Positions 57,470-64,000 of a stretch of 64,000 nucleotides of DNA are shown here, one piece after another (within the stretch, counting starts at the first letter, position 1; each line of letters starts with the position of its first letter). The stretch covers positions 6,634,001 through 6,698,000 of the forward strand of contig NC_072893.1 in the NCBI RefSeq assembly GCF_027943255.1, in the 5' to 3' direction. The position numbers and the translations under genes were made by a program. The notes beneath the pieces were generated by a model, which saw only the letters and a program-made list of their open reading frames with translations, was not told the DNA's origin and did no database searches. Source of the DNA: Anastrepha obliqua (Eukaryota; Arthropoda; Insecta; Diptera; Tephritidae).

Positions 57470-58600
57470 ATGGAATTAATTCTTGAAAATTTTCTGCGAT
57501 GATTGATTACGATTTTCGGCATGGATTATCGAGACAGGAGTGCATTGATCAGCCTACTTCGACTCTTGACGTTGAAGCCTCACACATAGCCACTGTGAAA
57601 TGCTGGTACGAGTTCCAATGCAACTGACGAGCCTTGCAGGATGTCTTTCGAGGGGGGCCGTCCAAAAACGGTTGTAGTGCCAGAAACAATCGATGTTGTG
57701 CGTCAACGCAAGATCGTCATGTGAGATATCGCGAGACATCCTTGGGCATTTGTGGGATCAGCATACATTGAATATTGCATGAAGGGTTGGTAGTCAAGAA
57801 GATTTGTCCTCGTTGGATACCCCATAATTTGACTATTGCCAAAAAAAACGAACTTATGTCGTTTGATGTAAAAAATGTTGAAGAAATTCAGCCATGGTGG
57901 TTCAAAACTTTAAAATGACATCTTAATAGGGGACGAATCTTGAATGAATTCATATGGAAACAAAACAGGAACCGCCAGTATGGGTGTTACAAGACGAGCT
58001 TAATCCGATGAAAGTTATTCGCGGAAGAAGCACCTCAAAGCAAATGGTGGCTTGTTTTTTCGAGAAATCTAGTAACGTGACAACTGTAACACCAAAGAAA
58101 CTTAAAACCGTTTATTCTGAGTAGTACACACCCATTTGTTAGACAGACGCTTTCAGAGAATTAAGGAAAAGCAATCGCCAAAGAAGAATCGTCCTTCAGC
58201 AAGACAATGCTCTCTCTCTCTCTCTTTCTCTCTTTCTCTCTCTCTTAAGTAACGGCTCACACAAGAGAGCTTTTGAGCACTCAAAATATCAAAATAATGG
58301 GTCATTCGCGTTACAGCTCTGAGTTGTCAACGAATGATCTTTTTTGCTCGCCGTGGAAAATATGTAAAATCCGAAGTCCACGTTTTTCAACGCCTGCAAA
58401 AGCTGTTGGAACCTTCAAACAGCTCGTTTTGAAGGTATCCACTTCTGAGTAGTAGAAGTGTTTTGAAAATTGGTTCAAGCCAATGCAGAAATTTGCACTT
58501 TTGACTTCTAAGGAGAATATTTTGAGAAATAATGAAGCCATTTTTATTATTAATTTACTGTATTTTCTTTATTGGGCGCAAAATACACAAGTCAATCTTC
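57470..58600 (+). pseudogene. DD34D-type mariner transposase relic
   Basis: Across many frame changes the plus strand follows a SETMAR-like mariner transposase from start to end. It begins MELILENFL, then YDFRHGLSRQECIDQ and GGRPKTVVVPETIDVVRQ (linker). Next are the second HTH, KKICSRWIPHNLTIAKK and GDES with W changed to stop (first Asp present). RGRSTSKQMVACFF and an RRRIVLQQDNA-type block with the second Asp follow. A CT microsatellite then cuts the frame, followed by LLSTQNIKIMGHSRYSSELS, where the third Asp motif is lost, and ENWFKPMQK. A stretch between the linker and GDES is shortened. Inverted repeats were not found. It is clearly older than the mariner at 37995. Confidence 0.75.
58210..58246. 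repeat. (CT)n microsatellite inside a mariner relic
   Basis: An impure CT/TTTC tract directly after the caatgct that follows the second catalytic Asp codon region of the mariner relic. The transposase homology resumes with cacacaagagagcttttgag. Confidence 0.9.
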
Positions 58601-59870
58601 GTGCATCGGCGTACCTTCTAAAACGCATATTCATACCAGATTTCAATGCGACGTGCGTAGCTTAAGTTTTCAAAAGTTTTACTTACTACAAATTTCATGT
58701 CTGTGGGAGGAGCATCGCTCTCTTGCCTAAGCCCAATGGATATGATGACAATTCTTTGAATGGCTTTACATTGGAGAATTAAGATTGGATGCTAAGTGCG
58801 TCATATAATTAAAGAAATTTTTGCCCACTCACTATAATATTAATAATTAAGAAACACTTTAATTTGGGCAGCCCCTAAATTATATAGAAAAAAATTCCAT
58901 AACATTAAAAAAATAGAAACTGAGTCTCTATTAGGTTTTATCTTGTTTTTACTTCTCACTTCAAATTTCAAAAATGTATGTGAACCTTTTTACACGTCAC
59001 CGGCGATAAGCTGGCACGAACTGCAATCAAAGCCTTTATTTGCAGTAAAGGATTTTCTGTTTTATTTGAATGTATGCATGCGCGTACGTTTTGATAAATT
59101 GAAAACTTTCTGATTGTAAGCAAATAGTCGGCGGGTCGCAGGCACAGTAATGCCGCTCTCCACCGACCAAAAATGAATCAGGCGTGAATAACGAGTCGGA
59201 AAATAAAGTGTGACCTTTTTACTTCAGGCAACTTGCGATGATAAAGTGATAAAAAACAAATGAAAACGAAAAATGAGTAGATGCTTTAGGAGGCGTAAAT
59301 ATTAGAAGCAAAATATGAAAAATAGCAGAAAATGCTCAGCCGAATGAACGCTCATATTTGCCTGGTTTGCTATAAAAGCTTATATCTTCATATTTGAAAC
59401 AATAATGCGCGTATGAGTTTTTGTGCGAAGTGTTGGTTTTATTATGGTATCAGGAGCTGGGTTTTTCATACGAATTCGTGCTGCCATGAACGCATTTTAT
59501 TATTGATGGTGAAATGCTTTACGGGTGAATAGATTTACATGCAGCGATTTGCTTAATTTAATAGCCAAGTGATAAAAGATAAGGAGAGTAGCAGAAAAGA
59601 AAAATAATTCAAGCCATCTATCTTTGCTATAATAAAACTGTAGGAGCGTCGCGAGTGAGGAAAGGAAAATATTATAAAAAACAAATAAAAAATTTGTTGA
59701 TGATGTATGGAATTTAACAGAATTTATTGAGATCATTTGTCTGTATGAGGTCGCTAAACTCCGGAACAGAAAAGCCAAATTGCATGGGACTTTCACTGAT
59801 ATGTTGGATAATTTTCTGTTATTTTCTATTTTTCCGCTATATGACCCGAGTTGCGTGGCGTAAAAATAGG
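58601..59870. other. No gene recognised, 1.3 kb
   Basis: Host-like non-coding DNA. No transposon end, RNA gene or exon was recognised. Confidence 0.45.
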
Positions 59871-59874
59871 TAGT

Positions 59875-61023
59875 AGGAAGGTTATGGTAAATCTACCTTC
59901 GACCAGATATTCACATTACACCATGAGAAGCAGATCGACAATCACCACCTCTTCGTTGGTCGAAAGTACGATAAAGAACACCTTTATGACTCAATGTCTG
60001 AGTTTGCCATGCCCATAAAGCTCATCCGGCTTTGCAGGATGACCCCAACAAACACCCTCAACGCAGTGAGAATTGCCAAAGATCTTTCTAACTAAAACGA
60101 AGCGGGCTTTCAGACAATGCAATTCTTTATCATGCGACTTTTTCAACTTGATGATGGCGAAATTACTCGCGCCGCCAATATCGACATCTCCTGCACTATT
60201 TTTTATAAAATGCTCGCGCACGCTAAAGATATCGACATTGTTGGCATTAGTGAGCGGGCAGTCAGTACAACTTTCTAGTCTTGAAATAGAATCCCGTCGA
60301 GGCGGTCTTGCGGTAAACGAAGGCAAGACAAAGTACCTTGCGGCAACAACGAAAAAGTCTACGCGTATTGGACAGCGAGTTGCGATTGACGATTAAGAGT
60401 TCGGCGTAGTTAGGAACTGTGTCTACCTAGGATCCAGCATTAACACCAACAACAATGTCAGCTTGAGGATTCAGCGAAGAATAACTCTCGCCAACGCGTG
60501 CTACTTTGGGCTCAGGAGGCAATTGAAAAGCAAAGCCCTTTCTAGACGCACGAAAAAAACGCTCTATCAAGCACTCATCCTCCCTGTCTTACTGTATGGC
60601 GCTGAGTCCTAGACTTTGACGAACTTTCAATGGGCGGTGCACAGGAGCATTCTAGAGAAAAACTCTTCACAAGAGCTATGGTCCGATTTGCGAGAATCAT
60701 GCATATCGAATAAGATTGAACTATGAGCTGGACGGACTGGTACACCAACATCGATGTAGTGAAGGGCATTCAAACTCAGCGGCTGCGCTGGCTAAGGCAA
60801 CGCTGAGCGAATATACAACAACGCTTCAGCAAACAAGGTGTTTTTTTCGCAATGTACTGGTGAAACTCTCAAAAAAGGACGTGCTCATATATGTATTTTA
60901 CCAACTCGATGATGACCTTACCGCTTTTGGTGTTTCTAACCGGCGTCAACGCTCGCAATGTAGAGGCGAGTGGCGCAACATTTTCGTAGCAATCAAGAGA
61001 GCCCATCAGTTGTACGAGTAGTA
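59875..61023 (+). pseudogene. RTE/BovB-like LINE: RT domain to 3' end
   Basis: This is the most complete copy of the group. In order the plus strand reads STFDQIFTLHHEKQID.HHLF, HLYDSMSEFAMPIKLIRLCR and MTPTNTLNAV (RT palm, with the first catalytic region shortened). CNSLSCDFFNLMMAK and LAHAKDIDIVGIS follow, the latter being the YADD box changed to HAKD. Then come VNEGKTKYL, NCVYLGSSINTNNNVSLRI, ITLANACYFGLRRQLK, a damaged ALILPVLLYGAES, then QTQRLRWLRQ and finally WRNIFVAIKRAHQLYE before the stop at 61021-61023. The YADD change and several frameshifts show that it is dead. The endonuclease part is absent. Confidence 0.8.
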
Positions 61024-61154
61024 ACCAGCTAATAATAATTTAAGTAGGTCGCTTTCTCTTTCTTTTTACGGGTACTCTGTTGCCTTAAAGAAGCAGCGTT
61101 GTTAATTTAAGTTTTTAGTGAGCTGTGTTGTTTTCTCGTTGAGTTTAAATGTTT

Positions 61155-61495
61155 TTCAGGTGAATTTTTTTTGTCAAGAACAGTCTGCGAAGCTGGCCTT
61201 CTTTCGCTAACGGATAGCTTTCGAATCAATCTTGAAATTAAAAGGAAGGAAGGAAAAGTTCCAAAAATGAGCCGGATTGGCCATATTCTCCGTAGAGAAC
61301 GCGACAATGTTGCCAAAATGGCTTTGCAATGGATCCCACAAGGAAGCCGCCGCAGAGGACGCCCACGACAAACTTTGATGCGAACTATCCTATATGAGAG
61401 CTCTTCCACCGCCAGATGCAACGAAATTAGACACTTAGCGGCTGACAGAAATCGTTGCATAGATTATTGAATTTTGGTATAATAAAGTGTAAGTT
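61155..61495 (+). pseudogene. RTE-like LINE C-terminus
   Basis: One open frame (61171-61470) reads DSFRINLEIKRKEGKVPKMS, then RIGHILRRERDNVAKMALQW and IPQGSRRRGRPRQTLMRTIL. It finishes with CNEIRHLAADRNRCIDY. I.RR.W.WIGH.LR+..+.+...AL.W.PQG.R+.GRP..T. is the family ending also seen at 49195 and 1655. The final part of the gene seems intact up to its own stop, and ataataaagtg follows 20 bp later. The start of the frame is arbitrary because the copy is 5'-truncated. Confidence 0.75.
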
Positions 61496-61750
61496 TCAAG
61501 TAGATAAAAAATCACACTGATTTTTGAGAATTTTTCTCGGACGCGATTTGGTGCAATTGCTCGATTTAACGCCTATTGCAATTTTTGTTTTTTATATGGA
61601 AGAAAACACCCAACACCGTCGGAAGAAATAACGCGATTTTTGAACCACTTGAAACTCACACTTTGTTGTACCAAATTTCAATGATCTATAAAATTGTGTA
61701 CAGCAATTTATTTTTTATTTTTTTAACTGTGAGTAAAACGTTTATTTTCA

Positions 61751-62523
61751 AGGTGGCACAAAATTAATCACCCAATTTTGTTTTGGAGGAACTTTTCCAT
61801 TAAATAAAACAAAAATGATTTTGAGTGACTAAATTTTCTATTTAGACTTTTGGCGCTCCATTGTTTGCTTGTTTGTAGGTGGCTCAAAATTAATCATCCA
61901 ATTTTGTTTTGGAATAATTTTTTCATTAAATGAAAAAATGATTTTTACTGATGAAAATCTATTTTTGACCTTTGGAGCGCATTGTTTGTTTGTTTGTAGG
62001 TGGCGCAAATTTAATCACCCAATTTTGTTTTGGAGGAACTTTTTCATTAAATAAAAAACCTTATTCTGAGTGATGAAAATATTTATTTTGACCTTTGGCG
62101 TTCCATTGTTTGTTTGTTTGTAGGTGGCGCAAATTTAACCATCCAATTTTGTTTTGGAATAACTTTTTCATCAAATAAAAAAAATGACTATTAGTGATTA
62201 AGTTTTCTATTTTGGCCTTTGGCGCTCCATTGTTTGTACGTTTGAAGGTGGCGCAAATTTAATCACCCAATTTTGTTTTGGAGGAACTTTTTGATTAAAT
62301 AAAAAAAATTATTTTGAGTGATGAAAATCTCTATTTTGATCTTTTGCGCTCCATTGTTTGTTTGTTTGTAGGTGGCGCAAATTTAACCATCCAATTTTGT
62401 TTTGGAATAACTTTTTCATCAAATAAAAAAAATGATTATTAGTGATTAAGTTTTCTATTTTGGCCTTTGGCGCTCCATTGTTTGTACGTTTGAAGGTGGC
62501 GCAAATTTAATCACCCAATTTGC
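61751..62523. repeat. Dimeric satellite built from a transposon end
   Basis: Seven starts of AGGTGG are found, at 61751, 61877, 61998, 62122, 62246, 62370 and 62494, giving monomers of 126, 121 and then four times 124 bp, with the last cut at about 30 bp. Two alternating monomer types are visible. Type A has cacccaattttgttttggag. Type B has catccaattttgttttggaa. The order is A-B-A-B-A-B-A, so the true repeat is a dimer of about 248 bp. Monomers 4 and 6 differ at one base by my reading. Each monomer equals the terminal inverted repeat and subterminal part of the MITE-like element at 48640-48877. Confidence 0.9.
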
Positions 62524-64000
62524 GGTTTATTATACTAGAATATAATAAAAAGGCTATGAAACTAAACCATATTCACAAAATTTTCTGAAGATTCTGAGCA
62601 AGGCGCATTCATTTAAGGTGTTGGCACTAGACCAACAACAATGTTCTGTGGGTTTGATTGTCAAAGCAAAGTATTGAGAAACTAAAAAACAAATAATGAA
62701 TTCGCCTTGTTTCATTCTGAGCTGACAGCCACATGGATACGGCGAAAGAAATAAAATAACTTAGCTGATTTACCAACACCACCTTTAATAGATTCGCTTT
62801 GATTCTGAATAAAAAAAGGGACATTTTTGATAGAAATTGTGAGCTTGTTTAAAAACTTTGCACAAAATTGGAAACTTGGATTTTTATGTTATTTTTTGTT
62901 AAATATATTTTTCAAATAAAAATTATTATTATTTATAAAGAAGAAAAATATAGTCAAAACTTATGCGTTCATCTCATCATTATGCCACTCACGACGTGCT
63001 TACATTTTCGCAGATTAATTCCATTTGTGAAAGGTGTGGAATAGCTGTACCTTTTCCATTTTTATTATAACCAGGGCAAATCTCAAATACAAAAAGCAAT
63101 TTCGCGCTACGTATGTATATAACAACAAAAAATGTGAACCATAGCAGCGCACACCTGACATGGCCAGTATGCGAATGTAGAAGAAATAAAAACAGCTGAA
63201 TTCGCATAAACGGTGATGGTGACATTCACTGTGACAGTTAGAGTACCAGAACTTGTTTTCGAATTGCTGCAGCTTTCCTGCTCGTAATCAAAGACAACAT
63301 TTGCAATACGAATTGTACGAAGCAAGAAATATTTAAGAAGGGAATTCCAGACTTAGAGCGAATACAAATATGCACAAATGACTGCACAAGCGGCAAACCA
63401 TTCAAGCAAAAATTATGGAACGAAGCAGAGCAATTGAACGAACATGACAATATTTATGAATTGAAGTATTAAGCAGCCTTGACTGACGCGCGCGCAAATA
63501 ACAAGAAAGATACGAGCGGCCACATGAATTCAAACACCGGCGGCGGCGGATAGACAGTCGAACAGGCAGACATGCAATTAATGAAATAGTAGGAATACGT
63601 TTGAATGGTAGATAAATTCCACATCGACGACTGCATGCAGACGTGTCAAGGTCCCAGCATTAGCACCTTCAGACGACCACCCGCCTAATAAGCAAACACG
63701 CACACCAATAAATACCACACATACAGGCACAAAGTAAGACCGAAATGCATGTGTGCGAGTGCGGCATTTTCCATTTCTGTGAAAAGTACGAAATCCCACG
63801 TGCGTGCAATATTTTATGCTCATCATTGGTAGTAAATATGCTCGAAGAGATGTACGTATGTATGCCAGAGGGTCCGTGTGAATGGCGAATGCGTGTTGTG
63901 CCAATAATGACCCCCTGAGATATGCTTTACACTTTTTACTGTTGCCCACATTGCGGTGCATGGTTTATGGAGTGCGTGTTGGTGCTGGTATTTTACGCAC
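62524..64000. other. No gene recognised, 1.5 kb
   Basis: Host-like non-coding DNA to the right edge. Short open frames on the minus strand (up to 127 codons at 63578-63961) lack motifs and codon bias. Confidence 0.45.

Noticed and set aside
61869..62054. Open frame with repeated FGIIFSLNEK phrase in the satellite
   Set aside because: The frame arises from the tandem monomer and is interrupted in the other monomers.
61751..62523. CRISPR array
   Set aside because: There are regular direct repeats, but the monomers are contiguous homologous units without unique spacers, and the context is eukaryotic.

Overview
The window looks like non-coding, transposon-rich DNA from a higher fly (Diptera, Brachycera). 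Base composition is A/T rich. No bacterial operon, ribosome-binding-site pattern or phage structure is visible. The repeat content is insect-like: at least six different IS630-Tc1-mariner elements, many 5'-truncated non-LTR retrotransposons (LINEs), short TACATA/GTATGT strings and several A/T-rich tandem arrays. A tephritid fruit fly is my best guess, but that rests on general resemblance of the repeats and not on a diagnostic host gene. The region is intergenic DNA or the inside of a very large intron. I could not support a single host protein-coding exon.

The one confident host gene is a tRNA-Tyr(GUA) gene on the minus strand (50503-50654). It has a 79-nt intron directly after the anticodon loop purine, good A and B boxes and a T7 terminator.

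The best preserved mobile element is a complete DD34D mariner at 37995-39273. It has TA target duplications, 30-bp inverted repeats that differ at one base and an uninterrupted transposase of about 345 residues with all three catalytic aspartates. Around it lie older relatives: a DD41D element with one frameshift nested in a TTAA-flanked inverted-repeat element (17065-19007), an internally deleted GGGTGATTTT element (20192-21044), a relic at 27694, an element at 32618-33929 that was itself hit by a LINE, a mariner fragment at 39465, a DD37D (maT-type) element at 53154-54439 whose third catalytic Asp codon has mutated to Gly, and a decayed mariner at 57470-58600 with a CT microsatellite inside it.

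LINE debris falls into several groups. RNase H-bearing I-like copies end in a Cys/His knuckle (7.2, 8.9, 12.5, 29.8, 34.8, 36.1 and 56.2 kb). RT C-termini of an RTE/BovB-like type, some ending in a GAA-rich tail, lie at 1.7, 14.0, 49.2, 57.0, 59.9 and 61.2 kb. A Jockey-like copy (10.9-12.5 kb) is split by a CR1-like 3' end, and another family has copies at 13.2 and 39.9 kb. Their orientation is mixed and almost all carry stops and frameshifts.

Tandem and dispersed repeats make up the rest: a GTCTGAC-dyad array (396-960), an A-rich array (8.2-8.9 kb), a T-rich array with a period near 105 bp (23.8-25.7 kb), an ATCGAT-dense array (41.9-43.3 kb), and a two-copy dispersed repeat of about 600 bp (4.9 and 44.8 kb) with a conserved short reading frame. 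Most interesting is a dimeric satellite at 61751-62523 whose monomer of about 124 bp is the terminal part of a MITE-like element. Dispersed copies of that element lie at 27.6, 28.8, 48.6 and 52.5 kb, so the window appears to catch a transposon end that became a satellite.
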